A DNA stretch of 59,997 nt from Thiomicrospira microaerophila (GTDB taxonomy: Bacteria > Pseudomonadota > Gammaproteobacteria > Thiomicrospirales > Thiomicrospiraceae): positions 1-59,997 of the forward strand of contig NZ_JYNN01000019.1 of NCBI RefSeq assembly GCF_000934765.1. Reading direction: 5' to 3'. The stretch's first letter is position 1. The number at the start of each line of letters is the position of its first letter. Shown in pieces: positions 19,661-28,210 of this stretch. A program made the translations under genes and the position numbers. Under the pieces are notes generated by a model that searched no databases, was not told the DNA's origin, and worked only from the letters and a program-made list of their open reading frames with translations.

Positions 19661-20176
19661 TCACACCGCTGAATGGATTTGATTTTGCCATTTTTGAAGG
19701 CTGTCTTTGGCCATTTTATCGACGGTGATCATATCGAATATGCTGCGCGCTTGGTTATCTATCAGCCATTGATTTAGGCTATGTCCAAAGGCGCAAAATA
19801 CATCATAATCTGTATTTCCTAGTGCTAACAGGCTAAAACGCAATCGGCTTAAATCTAAGTTCGACTTTTTCATTTTCCTTGAAAAACCAACCGCATGATC
19901 CGGCGCACGACCATCGCCAAACGTTGAAACAATGATCAGGGCCTGCCGAACCCCTAATAAAGAAGTGGGTTGAATCTGCGCAAGCGAGGTAAGGGTAACA
20001 GTCTGATTGGCTTGAATCAGCTGGCTAACCGTTTGCTCGGCTAGTTTTTTCGCACGACCACTCTGGGTAGCATAGAGCACCACCCAATCTGTATTCTGCA
20101 TTTGAATTTCAAGTTCACTCGGCGCTGATTTTAGGCCAATCAAATCGCGGAATGTTTGCCAATAGGATGAAAGCAT
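19661..20176 (-). CDS. Flavodoxin-domain protein
   Basis: 171 aa. FMN-binding features: phosphate loop YATQSGRAKKLAEQ (about 35-48), STFGDGRAPD (about 83-92) and LALGNTDYDVFCAFG (about 117-131), the pattern of MioC and the CysJ flavodoxin domain. It is a likely electron carrier in the cytoplasm, partner unknown. It converges on the lap operon with a 21-bp gap. Residues 1-28 form an extension before the fold. Confidence 0.85.
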   Translation of the reverse strand: MLSSYWQTFRDLIGLKSAPSELEIQMQNTDWVVLYATQSGRAKKLAEQTVSQLIQANQTVTLTSLAQIQPTSLLGVRQALIIVSTFGDGRAPDHAVGFSRKMKKSNLDLSRLRFSLLALGNTDYDVFCAFGHSLNQWLIDNQARSIFDMITVDKMAKDSLQKWQNQIHSAV

Positions 20177-20326
20177 ACTGTGCCTTTGTCTTTACGTTGA
20201 TATAGTCTAAAGTGATTTGTGCGCTCAATCTAGCAATGAATTCACATATTACCCGTTCAAACCTATATCTCACTTCCATGCTGTGCGTCACGGTGTAATG
20301 GTCTAATTAAGTTACGAAAACGCGTT

Positions 20327-20398
20327 ATTCCGGCGGAGGAGGCCGGAATCTAAAACCGACGGCACACAACCTCAAGAGATCCCGGCCTTCGCCGGGAT
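20327..20398. repeat. BIME-like paired palindrome, copy 1
   Basis: Two hairpins, ATTCCGGC...GCCGGAAT (20327-20349) and ATCCCGGCCTTCGCCGGGAT (20379-20398), separated by about 29 bp. Related units lie at 31621-31689 (same orientation) and 50840-50908 (inverted). It sits in the 443-bp gap between the flavodoxin and the toxin gene. Confidence 0.85.
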
Positions 20399-20481
20399 GA
20401 CGTTCAATAAGCCAGCGCTTTGTTCTCGATCCCAAGGCGCTTTCACGTTAAACGTCATTGCCATTAAGCTTAGAAAATACC

Positions 20482-20518
20482 CGTCATTGCGAGAAGCACA
20501 GCGACGCGGCAATATCGA
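20482..20518. repeat. CGTCATTGCGAG-type dispersed repeat
   Basis: It begins CGTCATTGCGAG and continues as CACAGCGACGCGGCAAT, a short dispersed repeat type I recognise from many proteobacterial genomes. One copy is seen here. The rest of the 20177-20619 gap shows no gene. Confidence 0.6.
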
Positions 20519-20619
20519 GCCAACCGCACGCTGGTTCAAGAGATTGTGTGTGCTCTTAATATTTTTTAGTTGATCAATCTTTGATAGCTTTAAAGTAGCT
20601 GGTAGGCTACAATTTTCGC

Positions 20620-20928
20620 ATGAAATATAAAATTCTAACAACTAGCACTTTTGATAAATGGCTCTCTAAGCAAAAAGATAGGCAAGCTGTAAGAGCTATC
20701 GCCATGCGCATTGCTAGAGCAGAACAAGGCAATCTTGGCGATTCCGAGCCCGTTGGGGAGGGTGTGAGTGAAATGCGTATTTTCACAGGAAAAGGCTATC
20801 GAATTTATTACACAGTTCGCGGTGAAACTATTGTATTGCTTTTGAACGGTGGCATCAAAAGTAGTAAAAAGCAGCAGCAAGAAGATATAGCCAAAGCAAA
20901 ACAAATCATGCAAGAAATAGGAGAGTAA
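20620..20928 (+). CDS. RelE/HigB-family toxin of a type II toxin-antitoxin pair
   Basis: 102 aa with the RelE/ParE fold signature: TFDKWLSKQKDRQA near the N-terminus, a central SEMRIFTGKGYRIYY strand pair and the end block LLLNGGIKSSKKQQQEDI. It matches the addiction-module killer group, small proteins that act as mRNA interferases. The toxin gene comes first, with the antitoxin 3 bp downstream, as in higBA-type operons. No Shine-Dalgarno is seen; a TACAAT box ends 6 bp before the ATG, so the mRNA could be leaderless. Confidence 0.88.
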   Translation: MKYKILTTSTFDKWLSKQKDRQAVRAIAMRIARAEQGNLGDSEPVGEGVSEMRIFTGKGYRIYYTVRGETIVLLLNGGIKSSKKQQQEDIAKAKQIMQEIGE

Positions 20929-20931
20929 CAC

Positions 20932-21213
20932 ATGGCAGAAAAACTAAAACCATTTAACCCGTTTGATTATTTTGAAACAAAAGAAGAAATTAATGCTTAT
21001 TTAGAAGAGTGTTTTCGAGATGAGGACCCTAATGTATTTGTCAATGCATTGGGTCACTTGGCGAAATATCATGGGATGGGTGAGGTATCAAAGGCAACGG
21101 GTTTAAACCGTGAGAGCCTTTATAAAACGTTCAGCGGTAAAGTTCAGCCGAAGTGGGACACGATTGCACGAGTTATGCGGGCGCTGCATGTAGATATGAC
21201 GGTAGCGGCTTAA
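20932..21213 (+). CDS. HigA/XRE-like antitoxin
   Basis: 93 aa with an HTH in the second half (GMGEVSKATGLNRESLYKTFSG). It matches the addiction-module antidote family that pairs with the upstream RelE/HigB-like toxin. It should neutralise the toxin and repress the operon. It has a good GGAG site before its ATG. The N-terminal segment (FNPFDYFETKEEINAYLEE) is typical of this antidote group. Confidence 0.88.
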   Translation: MAEKLKPFNPFDYFETKEEINAYLEECFRDEDPNVFVNALGHLAKYHGMGEVSKATGLNRESLYKTFSGKVQPKWDTIARVMRALHVDMTVAA

Positions 21214-21221
21214 GAATTTTA

Positions 21222-21250
21222 CTCGTTCCCACGCTCCTGCGTGGGAATGC
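21222..21250. repeat. REP element, left copy
   Basis: A 29-bp palindrome-like REP (TTCCCACGC/GCGTGGGAA arms), 9 bp after the antitoxin stop. It is identical, as reverse complement, to 21874-21902. Confidence 0.88.
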
Positions 21251-21258
21251 ATACCAAC

Positions 21259-21789
21259 CTACCAGTCACGTACAACATCGAGCAAACTCGGTTGCCCGGC
21301 ATAATTCCGTGCGCTGGAATATCGCCAATGCTCCGCTAAATCAACATAGCCTCGTTTAACAGGATTTTGATGGATATACTCAAGCTTTTGCCGCATCATC
21401 GCATCATTTTGCACCCACTCAGGGTGGTAACCTTCTTGCCAGAACTGAAAGTTCCGTTCTGATTTATGCGCTTTTTTATAAAACGCAAATTGGTCTAATA
21501 AGGTTTTCACCTGTTTTTGCTGTAATAAGGCTAAACACTGCTTGGCGGTAAACTGTTTAAACCTTGCCATATCCCTTGCTAGATCATCACTTTGTACAAC
21601 CATGTGAATATGATTTTCAAGAATCACATAGCCAAAAACTATCAAGCCTTCTGACTGTAAAAATCGCAAGCTATCCAGCACAATTTCAACGGTTTCTGGG
21701 CGGGTAAATACCGGAATCCAATGCAAAACAGTACAGGTTACAAAATGGGGTAAACGCTTATCTACCACCTGATAACGACTGCGCCCCAT
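21259..21789 (-). CDS. REP-associated tyrosine transposase (RAYT)
   Basis: 176 aa, a Y1/HUH single-strand transposase of the IS200-like superfamily. The HUH motif is His60-Ile-His62 (ILENHIHMVVQ) and the likely nucleophile is Tyr138 in EYIHQNPVKRGY; the C-terminal YSSARNY block is typical. Such proteins bind and cut REP hairpins and are thought to spread them. It is intact and flanked on both sides by perfect REP copies in inverted orientation. Confidence 0.93.
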   Translation of the reverse strand: MGRSRYQVVDKRLPHFVTCTVLHWIPVFTRPETVEIVLDSLRFLQSEGLIVFGYVILENHIHMVVQSDDLARDMARFKQFTAKQCLALLQQKQVKTLLDQFAFYKKAHKSERNFQFWQEGYHPEWVQNDAMMRQKLEYIHQNPVKRGYVDLAEHWRYSSARNYAGQPSLLDVVRDW

Positions 21790-21873
21790 CTAACCCATAC
21801 TCCTTCATTACAATTAATCCTCAACGCACTACTGACAGCCTAAAAACACTTGTAAATTAATCGCTATCTGTCT

Positions 21874-21902
21874 GCATTCCCACGCAGGAGCGTGGGAACG
21901 AG
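21874..21902. repeat. REP element, right copy
   Basis: Exact reverse complement of 21222-21250, upstream of the RAYT gene. Confidence 0.88.
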
Positions 21903-21937
21903 AAATAGCTTAACAATTACAACTTGAATTATTTGTA

Positions 21938-22642
21938 TTAATTACTCACTTTTACTTCTACCGGAATAGTAACCAGGCTTGGTCTTTTTGCTTTTTGATC
22001 TATGAGGTTTTTTAGGGCAATCATTAGGCCCAGGGCGATGAAGGCGCCGGGTGGGAGGATGGCGAGGAGTACCGGGTTGTAGCTGTCGGGCAGGTAGAGT
22101 GTCCAGTTTTGTGCGACTTCGCCAAAGATCAGGTCGGCTTGGTCGAATAGGGTGCCGTTTCCGATGATTTCGCGGACTGCGCCTAATAGGATTAGAACCA
22201 GGGTAAAACCTATGCCGATAAACAGGGCGTCAACGATGGATTTGTCGAGGGTGTTTTTGGAGGCGAAGGCTTCGGCGCGCGCGAGGATGGCGCAGTTGGT
22301 GACAATGAGCGGTATAAAAATGCCTAAAATTCCATGTAGCGTATAGAAATAAGCATGCATCATCATATCAATCACGGTCACCGCGCAGGCGATAATCGCG
22401 ATAAACACGGGAATACGGATTTCAGAGGGCACATGGTGGCGGATGAGTGAAACCAAAATATTCGACGTGAGCAGCACCGCCATGGTGGCCAAGCCAAGCC
22501 CTAAGCCGTTTACGCTATTATTGGTAACGGCGAGTAGCGGGCATAATCCCAGTAGCGCGACCAAGGCTTGGTTGTTGTTCCAGAGCCCTTTTTGTGCGAT
22601 GTCTTGGTAGTCGTGCCATTTTTGTTGCCAAACGTTAGTCAT
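21938..22642 (-). CDS. rnfE: Rnf electron transport complex subunit E
   Basis: 234 aa from the ATG at 22642 (GGAG 9 bp upstream); a longer reading start at 22675 adds 11 unlikely residues. It is a multi-helix membrane subunit with the RnfE blocks [19 protein letters not shown] and [12 protein letters not shown]. RnfA and RnfE form the inverted-topology membrane core that moves ions while electrons pass between ferredoxin and NADH. It is the last gene of the operon and overlaps the rnfG stop by 8 bp. Confidence 0.95.
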   Translation of the reverse strand: MTNVWQQKWHDYQDIAQKGLWNNNQALVALLGLCPLLAVTNNSVNGLGLGLATMAVLLTSNILVSLIRHHVPSEIRIPVFIAIIACAVTVIDMMMHAYFYTLHGILGIFIPLIVTNCAILARAEAFASKNTLDKSIVDALFIGIGFTLVLILLGAVREIIGNGTLFDQADLIFGEVAQNWTLYLPDSYNPVLLAILPPGAFIALGLMIALKNLIDQKAKRPSLVTIPVEVKVSN

Positions 22643-23258
22643 AGAGTTGCGCTCCTTGTTGGTTGACATACTCAAGGGTGTTTCTTACCGCACCAACGAT
22701 GGCGCGGGGGGTGATGGTCGCGCCGGTGAATTGGTCAAATTCGCCGCGATCACGTTTGACCGCCCAGCGGCGTGCGTTGTCGGTGGTAAGGTTTTTGCCA
22801 TTAAAACTCAGTATCCAGTTGTCTTTTCGCAGTTCGATTTTATCACCAAGTCCCGGTGTTTCGCGATGACTCAGTACACGCACGCCCGCCACCGTTCCAT
22901 CAGCCAATACGCCAACTAATAAATAGATGTTGCCACTATAGCCATTGGGGGCAATAGTTTCTATCACCAGGCCTGCTGGTTGGTTGTCGAGGCGAGCGCG
23001 ATAGATGCGGGTTTGGTTTGCACCTAAAAATTCGGGCGCTTCGACTTCAATGCTATCTTCGATCAGTGAATTGTTATAGCGTTCAGCAGGCATCACTTGG
23101 TTGATCGTTTGCAGCAGGGCAAGGCGCTCGGCTTCCGCAATTTTCGGTTTTGTGAATGCATTGACTCCAATCAATAACCCAACACTCACCACCACAAACA
23201 GGCTAAGCAAACCAGCGGCACGTAACATAGTTTGTTGAAGATTTAGTTCTGACTTCAT
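22635..23258 (-). CDS. rnfG: Rnf electron transport complex subunit G
   Basis: 207 aa: one N-terminal TM helix (about 12-32) and a periplasmic FMN-binding domain. The covalent FMN threonine is in [15 protein letters not shown] (near residue 180). ETPGLGDKI is another family block. It carries electrons on the periplasmic face of Rnf. Its start overlaps the stop of the brnA-like gene (ATGA). Confidence 0.95.
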   Translation of the reverse strand: MKSELNLQQTMLRAAGLLSLFVVVSVGLLIGVNAFTKPKIAEAERLALLQTINQVMPAERYNNSLIEDSIEVEAPEFLGANQTRIYRARLDNQPAGLVIETIAPNGYSGNIYLLVGVLADGTVAGVRVLSHRETPGLGDKIELRKDNWILSFNGKNLTTDNARRWAVKRDRGEFDQFTGATITPRAIVGAVRNTLEYVNQQGAQLYD

Positions 23259-23527
23259 GGTTGCGTTTTTATGTCCTGTTGAATCATTTCACGCAGCAGA
23301 CTATTGATCAGTGTTTGATAACCGACATGCTGTTCTTTAGATTTCTTTTTAAAATACAATAAAATATCGTTATCTAGTCGTAAAGTTGTTGCAATTTTTT
23401 TAGGCTGATAAAACCGACCACGCACCCCTTTAGAAAAATCATAGTCTGATGCAAGTTCAAAGTCATCTAGTTCAGCGCGTTGTTCAATAGTTCTCATAAA
23501 TAGCTCGCTCTTTGTTATTGGCTTCAT
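23255..23527 (-). CDS. Orphan BrnA-like antitoxin inside the rnf operon
   Basis: 90 aa. The C-terminal half has the BrnA pattern: SDYDFSKGVRGRF, then a ribbon-helix-helix region (ATTLRLDNDILLYFKKKSKE) and GYQTLINSLLREMI. BrnA proteins bind DNA and neutralise the BrnT toxin. No brnT gene is present nearby. The gene overlaps rnfD upstream and rnfG downstream by exactly 4 bp (ATGA) each, so it is translated as part of the rnf operon. It may act as an operon repressor or be a passenger. An internal start at 23497 is possible. Confidence 0.85.
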   Translation of the reverse strand: MKPITKSELFMRTIEQRAELDDFELASDYDFSKGVRGRFYQPKKIATTLRLDNDILLYFKKKSKEQHVGYQTLINSLLREMIQQDIKTQP

Positions 23528-24558
23528 CGGTTATGTCCTAGTACTCTGGGTTGGGTGTAGCGGTCGATGAGTGGGACGGCGATATTGAGTAGGAGGACGG
23601 CAAAGGCGATGCCGTCGGGGAATGCGCCCCAATTACGAATCACATAGACTAATACCCCGATGCCGGCGGCATAAATTAGGCGACCTAGCGGTGTGGTGCT
23701 GGAGCTGACGGGGTCGGTGATAATAAAAAATGCCGCTAGCATGGTGCCGCCAAACAGGAGGTGGAAGCTAACAGGGGCATAGAGGTCGGGGTTGATGCTA
23801 TGGAATATCCATGCCATCAAGCCCAGTGCGCCTAAGAAGCCTACCGGATATTGCCAGCGAATCGTGCGGGTGTAAATCAGCCAAGCCCCGCCAGCCAAAA
23901 AGGCGAGGTTAATCCAACCCCATGCCGTGAGGTTCCACCAGCCGGTTTCCAAATAGGGTGCTTGCAGCATTTGCTGTGCGCTTACGCCTTCTTGGATGCC
24001 AGTTTTGACCGCACTTAATGGGGTGGCACCGGTAAAGCTATCAATTGGTGCGTGTGCAACCGCACCAAATAGGATGTGGTTAAAGGATTCCCAAAAGCTT
24101 AAGCTGTAACCCGCAATTTCTTTGGGCAATGTCCACTGGGTCATTTCCGCTGGAAATGAAATTAATAAAAACGCATAGCCCAACATCGCAGGGTTGAACG
24201 GGTTATAACCGAGCCCACCGTAGAGATGCTTACCGAATACCAGTGCAAACGCGCTGCCAGACACAATCACCCACCAAGGTGATTCGGGTGGGATGCAAAA
24301 GACCAGTCCGGTTACGGTAATCAGAGCACTAAAGTCGGTGACATTGGGTAAAACTGGCTTGTCGCGCAGTTTAAGCATGACATATTCAACCAGCAGCGCG
24401 GTGGCAACGGCCAAAAACCATTGGATGATAATGCCATAGCCAAACAATAAAATATGCGCCAGCAGCGCGGGGAAGGCGGCGAGTTGCACTTGCAACATCA
24501 CTTTCTGCACCGAACTGTTATTGTGGGCAAAGGGGGAGCTGGTGTAAATAGATTTCAC
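23524..24558 (-). CDS. rnfD: Rnf electron transport complex subunit D
   Basis: 344 aa membrane protein with about ten helices. The covalent FMN attachment threonine lies in SFTGATPLSAVKTG (near residue 180), and GYNPFNPAMLGYAFLL is the NqrB/RnfD block. It passes electrons through the membrane to RnfG. It overlaps rnfC upstream and the brnA-like gene downstream by 4 bp each. Confidence 0.95.
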   Translation of the reverse strand: MKSIYTSSPFAHNNSSVQKVMLQVQLAAFPALLAHILLFGYGIIIQWFLAVATALLVEYVMLKLRDKPVLPNVTDFSALITVTGLVFCIPPESPWWVIVSGSAFALVFGKHLYGGLGYNPFNPAMLGYAFLLISFPAEMTQWTLPKEIAGYSLSFWESFNHILFGAVAHAPIDSFTGATPLSAVKTGIQEGVSAQQMLQAPYLETGWWNLTAWGWINLAFLAGGAWLIYTRTIRWQYPVGFLGALGLMAWIFHSINPDLYAPVSFHLLFGGTMLAAFFIITDPVSSSTTPLGRLIYAAGIGVLVYVIRNWGAFPDGIAFAVLLLNIAVPLIDRYTQPRVLGHNR

Positions 24559-26432
24559 TTTGCAGTTTCCTGTTGGGCTTTTTTAGCGGCGGCGCGCGCT
24601 TTAGCGGCTTCCATTGCCGCTTTACGTTTGTCTTCAACCGATAGTTCGGGTTTTTCTGATTCTTGTTTTGGTTGATCTGTGGATAGTTCAGCCTGGGCTT
24701 TTTTAGCGGCGGCGCGCGCTTTGGCCGCTTCCATTGCGGCTTTGCGTTTGTCGTCAGAGGCGGCAGCGGGTTTTTCGGCTGGCTGCGTTTGTTCAGGGCT
24801 AGCTTTAGCGGCTTGCTGTCTCGCTTTTGCCATTTGAATTGCGCGCTCGCGTGCACTTAGTTTTGGCGCGTCTTCACGGTTAGATTCTGCTGTTTGATGA
24901 GCAGGTTGCGCGGTTTTTTTATCCTGCGTGTCTTGTGCGGCTTGTTGTTTTACTGCAGCTTTTTTTGCTGCCAGCTTGGCATCACGTTCTTGTTTATCGC
25001 GCTCAATCCGAGCTTGACGCGCTTCATGGCGTTGTTTGGCTTGTTCGGTGAGTTGTGCTTGGGCTCGAATTTCGCGCACTTCTGACTTCGCATGACGATA
25101 GTATTGTACTAAGGGAATATGGCTAGGGCAGACAAATGAGCAGCAACCACATTCAATACAATCAAATAAATTAAGCTTTTCCGCTTGTTCATATTCATGC
25201 GCTTGCGCATGCCAATAAAGCTGTTGTGGTTGCAGGTTAATCGGACAGGCATCCGCACATTCACCACACCGAATGCAGGCCATCGGTGCCTGAACCGGCT
25301 CGGGCGGGTTGGCTAAAATGCAATTGGAGGTTTTGACCACGGGTACATGGTTGTCGGCCAGTTTTACCCCCATCATCGGCCCGCCCATAATGAGCGGGTA
25401 ATCAATCGGTTGCTTGGGTTTGGCTAGCGCAATCAGCTCGTCAAACGGTGTGCCGAGTAGGGCATTGATGTTATAGGGTTGTTCTAAGCCGAGTCCGGAC
25501 ACGGTAACAAACCGTGACACCAACGGCTGGCCTTTGTCAACCGCATGAGCAATGGCTCTGAGGGTGGCGATGTTCATCATCACAATACCTATGTCGATCG
25601 TGTGTTTGCCACTTGGCACTTCAATCCCTAGCACTTCTTGAATTAATTGTTTTTGACCACCCATCGGATAAACGGTGGCGACTTCAGTAATCGTAATCTG
25701 GCTATCGGCGCAGGCCTGGCGCATCGCTTCAATCGCTTTGGGTTTATTATTTTCAATCGCGCAAACCACATGGGGTATGCCAAACATCTGCGCGACTAAC
25801 TGCGCACCGCGAATAATCTCATCGGGGTGCGTTTGCATCAGCATGTCATCACAAGTGATAAACGGCTCACATTCTGCGCCATTAATAACTAAATGTTCAA
25901 CCAGGCCTGGTTGATTAGGTAGCTTTGCGAAGGTTGGGAAACCCGCGCCGCCCATACCGACAATACCGGCATTTAAAATTAATTGTTTGAATGCTTCTGG
26001 GGTTTGAGGTGGCGTGTTGACCGCTAAAACATTCGTTATCGCGCTGTCGAGTCCATCGGGTTCAATCACAATGCAGGGTTGCGCCAAGCCTGAAGCATGG
26101 GGGAGAACGCGCGGTTCAATCGCTATAATTTTTCCCGAGGTGGGGGCATGAACGGGCGCACTTAAACCCTTTGCAGCTTGGGCAATCAGTTGGAATTTTT
26201 TGACCGATTCGCCGAGCTCAACACAGGGTAAAGCCGGTAACCCCATGTGTTGTTGCAGGGGCAGAATCAGCTGTTTGGGAATATAGCCTTCGCGCAGCGG
26301 TTGGCGCAAGGATAATTCTTTATTGTATTTTGGAAATACGCCGCCATGAAACCGATACAGCAGGCGTTTTGCCATAGGGTAGAGTGGGCTTAGCGTTTTA
26401 ACAAGCTGAGTTAAGAATCCACGGGTTTTCAT
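24555..26432 (-). CDS. rnfC: Rnf electron transport complex subunit C
   Basis: 625 aa from the ATG at 26432, which overlaps the rnfB stop (ATGA); a start at 26468 would overlap more. It has NADH/FMN-binding regions ([20 protein letters not shown]) and two [4Fe-4S] motifs ([12 protein letters not shown] and [12 protein letters not shown]). It is the cytoplasmic subunit that exchanges electrons with NAD. The C-terminal 200 residues are an Ala/Lys/Gln-rich helical tail with a repeated [18 protein letters not shown] unit. A palindrome copy lies at 25898-25913, read as NQPGLVEH. Confidence 0.95.
   Translation of the reverse strand: MKTRGFLTQLVKTLSPLYPMAKRLLYRFHGGVFPKYNKELSLRQPLREGYIPKQLILPLQQHMGLPALPCVELGESVKKFQLIAQAAKGLSAPVHAPTSGKIIAIEPRVLPHASGLAQPCIVIEPDGLDSAITNVLAVNTPPQTPEAFKQLILNAGIVGMGGAGFPTFAKLPNQPGLVEHLVINGAECEPFITCDDMLMQTHPDEIIRGAQLVAQMFGIPHVVCAIENNKPKAIEAMRQACADSQITITEVATVYPMGGQKQLIQEVLGIEVPSGKHTIDIGIVMMNIATLRAIAHAVDKGQPLVSRFVTVSGLGLEQPYNINALLGTPFDELIALAKPKQPIDYPLIMGGPMMGVKLADNHVPVVKTSNCILANPPEPVQAPMACIRCGECADACPINLQPQQLYWHAQAHEYEQAEKLNLFDCIECGCCSFVCPSHIPLVQYYRHAKSEVREIRAQAQLTEQAKQRHEARQARIERDKQERDAKLAAKKAAVKQQAAQDTQDKKTAQPAHQTAESNREDAPKLSARERAIQMAKARQQAAKASPEQTQPAEKPAAASDDKRKAAMEAAKARAAAKKAQAELSTDQPKQESEKPELSVEDKRKAAMEAAKARAAAKKAQQETAK
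24575..24756. repeat. 120-bp-offset direct repeat in the rnfC tail
   Basis: About 60 bp starting at 24575 recur almost identically at 24695. They encode two copies of the [16 protein letters not shown] helix 40 residues apart. Confidence 0.8.
25898..25913. repeat. Perfect copy of CAACCAGGCCTGGTTG in rnfC
   Basis: The 16-bp palindrome lies inside the rnfC coding sequence and is read as QPGLV. Confidence 0.9.
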
Positions 26433-26986
26433 TGCGCTGACTCCGCAGCCGATTTGGGGTCGGGCCATTTCCAGGTTTGAGGCGTGGGTTGTTCAAATAC
26501 CATATCAATACAATCCACAGGGCAAACAGGAATGCACAATTCACAGCCGGTACATTCTTTTTTAATCACGGTATGCATCATTTTGGTCGCGCCAACAATT
26601 GCATCCACGGGGCAGGCTTTAATGCAGAGCACGCAGCCGATACATAGGTCTTCGTTGATCAGCGCCACCATTGGCGGTTTAGGTTCGGTGGCTTCCGCTT
26701 GCATGGGTTTGGGTTCTACTTGAAGCAGTTCGGCGATTTCTAGCATGGTCGGTTCGCCACCTGGAATGCACAGATTTACTTCAGCTTCGCCTTTGGCTAG
26801 GGCTTCGGCATAGGGTTTGCAGCCAGGATAACCACATTGACCACATTGTGTTTGCGGCAGTTTTTTGTCGATTAGCTCGGCGACGGGGTCGCCTTCGACT
26901 TTAAAGCGTACTGCGGCATAACCCAGTAATAGTCCAAAGGCTAGGGAGAGTCCAAGAAAAATTAAAATTCCTGCCAATGCACTCAT
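26429..26986 (-). CDS. rnfB: Rnf electron transport complex subunit B
   Basis: 185 aa. An N-terminal TM anchor (about 3-25), a four-Cys motif ([17 protein letters not shown]) and two ferredoxin-like [4Fe-4S] motifs ([12 protein letters not shown] and [12 protein letters not shown]). It is the ferredoxin-interacting entry point of Rnf. It abuts rnfA by one base and overlaps rnfC by 4 bp. Confidence 0.95.
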   Translation of the reverse strand: MSALAGILIFLGLSLAFGLLLGYAAVRFKVEGDPVAELIDKKLPQTQCGQCGYPGCKPYAEALAKGEAEVNLCIPGGEPTMLEIAELLQVEPKPMQAEATEPKPPMVALINEDLCIGCVLCIKACPVDAIVGATKMMHTVIKKECTGCELCIPVCPVDCIDMVFEQPTPQTWKWPDPKSAAESAQ

Positions 26987-27561
26987 TAAACCAGCCCACC
27001 AAAGCCCATAAACGCCAAGGACATTAAGCCTGCGGTAATCAGCGCTATTGGAGCACCTTTAAATGGTCTAGGCACATCACCGGCCTCAATGCGCTCACGC
27101 ATTGAGGCAAATAACACCATCACAAGGGTAAAGCCGACCGCCGCGCCAAAACCATAGAATGCGGATTCGATAAAGTTATGCCCTTCGCCGATGTTGAGTA
27201 GCGCGACACCGAGCACCGCGCAGTTGGTGGTAATCAGCGGCAGATAAATCCCCAGCACTTGATAGAGCGCCGGGCTTGATTTGTGAATTGCCATTTCAGT
27301 AAAACCCACTACGGCGGCAATCGACAGGATAAAGCCAATGGTTTTGAGGTATTCCAGTTCAAACGGAATCAGCAGGTAGGTATAGAGCAGATAACTCATC
27401 ACTGACGACAGCGTGAGCACAAAGGTTGTCGCCAACCCCATGCCGAGAGCGGCATCCGTTTTTTTGGACACACCCATAAACGGGCACAAGCCAAGAAACT
27501 TGACCAGTACAAAATTATTCACCAATACCGTACTAATTAAAATAATGACATATTCAGTCAT
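26986..27561 (-). CDS. rnfA: Rnf electron transport complex subunit A
   Basis: 191 aa, six predicted helices, with conserved [14 protein letters not shown] near the N-terminus and [14 protein letters not shown] in the middle. It pairs with RnfE to form the ion-translocating core. It is the first gene of rnfABCD-(brnA)-GE. No clear promoter is seen in the short gap upstream, which holds the vapC stump. Confidence 0.95.
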   Translation of the reverse strand: MTEYVIILISTVLVNNFVLVKFLGLCPFMGVSKKTDAALGMGLATTFVLTLSSVMSYLLYTYLLIPFELEYLKTIGFILSIAAVVGFTEMAIHKSSPALYQVLGIYLPLITTNCAVLGVALLNIGEGHNFIESAFYGFGAAVGFTLVMVLFASMRERIEAGDVPRPFKGAPIALITAGLMSLAFMGFGGLV

Positions 27562-27600
27562 GGGTTGCTCAGGTTGTTAAAAAAGGATTGATCATTTAAG

Positions 27601-27642
27601 TTAAACCAGCAAGTTTGTATCGACAAAGCCGTTATCGTGCAT
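27601..27642 (-). pseudogene. 13-codon stump of a PIN-domain (VapC-like) toxin gene
   Basis: Immediately after, and overlapping, the antitoxin gene below, the - strand reads MHDNGFVDTNLLV and then a TAA. GFVDTNLLV is the first strand of PIN-domain toxins, with the first catalytic Asp. The start overlaps the antitoxin end by 11 bp, as in intact vapBC pairs. The remaining ~120 codons are gone, and rnfA begins 40 bp later. Confidence 0.7.
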
Positions 27643-27850
27643 TTGCTTCATCTCGGTTAAACTTGTAATCAGCAGGTAGCACGCCACCCGCACTACTTAA
27701 CGAAGTAAAAAGGTCTTTGTTGTTTTTAGGTGGCTGTTGCTCAAATAAAACGATGACCTTTGCTGTTTTGTTATTCGCCTGCGCTTGCAGCTCCGGTGGT
27801 ATTTCAACGACACCGTCATGAATAATCGCTTCAAATTCGATTGCTTGCAT
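27632..27850 (-). CDS. VapB-like antitoxin, partner toxin lost
   Basis: 72 aa: MQAIEFEAIIHDGVVEIPPE is the beta-strand DNA-binding start typical of AbrB-like/VapB-type antitoxins, followed by KVIVLFEQ and a charged tail. It resembles small proteins usually paired with a PIN toxin. The overlapping toxin frame is truncated, so this is an orphan that may still bind DNA next to the rnf operon start. Confidence 0.7.
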   Translation of the reverse strand: MQAIEFEAIIHDGVVEIPPELQAQANNKTAKVIVLFEQQPPKNNKDLFTSLSSAGGVLPADYKFNRDEANAR

Positions 27851-27915
27851 CGTTATATCCTCTTAGGGTTAATTACTAGAGATAGTGATGTTAGTTATAC
27901 TAAATCAAAAAGAGT

Positions 27916-28176
27916 TTAGCTAAGTGTAAATAATTTAGTTAATGCAGGAATCACTGTTACCACAATCACAATCGCTAACATCCATTGGACTAAGCTAATT
28001 TTGTAGCCTAATCTGTCTTCTAGTTTCTCAAGTCGATGGTCAAAGTGCTCTTTGCTAACCAAACCTTCTTGCGCTTTGGCAATGTTCTTAACAATAGACT
28101 CTGACTGCTCAGCTGTTAAGCCTGATTTCTTTAAGCTTTCTACTAGTTCAAGCGTATCAAATGTAATGGTGGACAT
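27916..28176 (-). CDS. DUF1640-type coiled-coil membrane protein
   Basis: 86 aa: a helical region (TLELVESLKKSGLTAEQSESIVKNI has the known pattern), a coiled coil (HFDHRLEKLEDRLGYK) and one C-terminal TM helix (about 63-83). This matches the small bacterial relatives of CCDC90/MCUR1-like proteins. The function is unknown. It is often found as a loose gene or beside toxin-antitoxin genes. Confidence 0.7.
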   Translation of the reverse strand: MSTITFDTLELVESLKKSGLTAEQSESIVKNIAKAQEGLVSKEHFDHRLEKLEDRLGYKISLVQWMLAIVIVVTVIPALTKLFTLS

Positions 28177-28210
28177 AATTTACTCCAGCGCTAACTAATT
28201 AAACTAAAAA

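Larger units (their letters stand above)
21222..21902. mobile_element. REP-RAYT unit: transposase between identical inverted REPs
   Basis: A 29-bp imperfect palindrome at 21222-21250 (CTCGTTCCCACGC...GGGAATGC) recurs as an exact reverse complement at 21874-21902. The two enclose the REP-associated transposase gene. This is the classic arrangement of a RAYT with its REP substrates. A further inverted pair without a transposase lies at 50940-51054. Confidence 0.88.
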
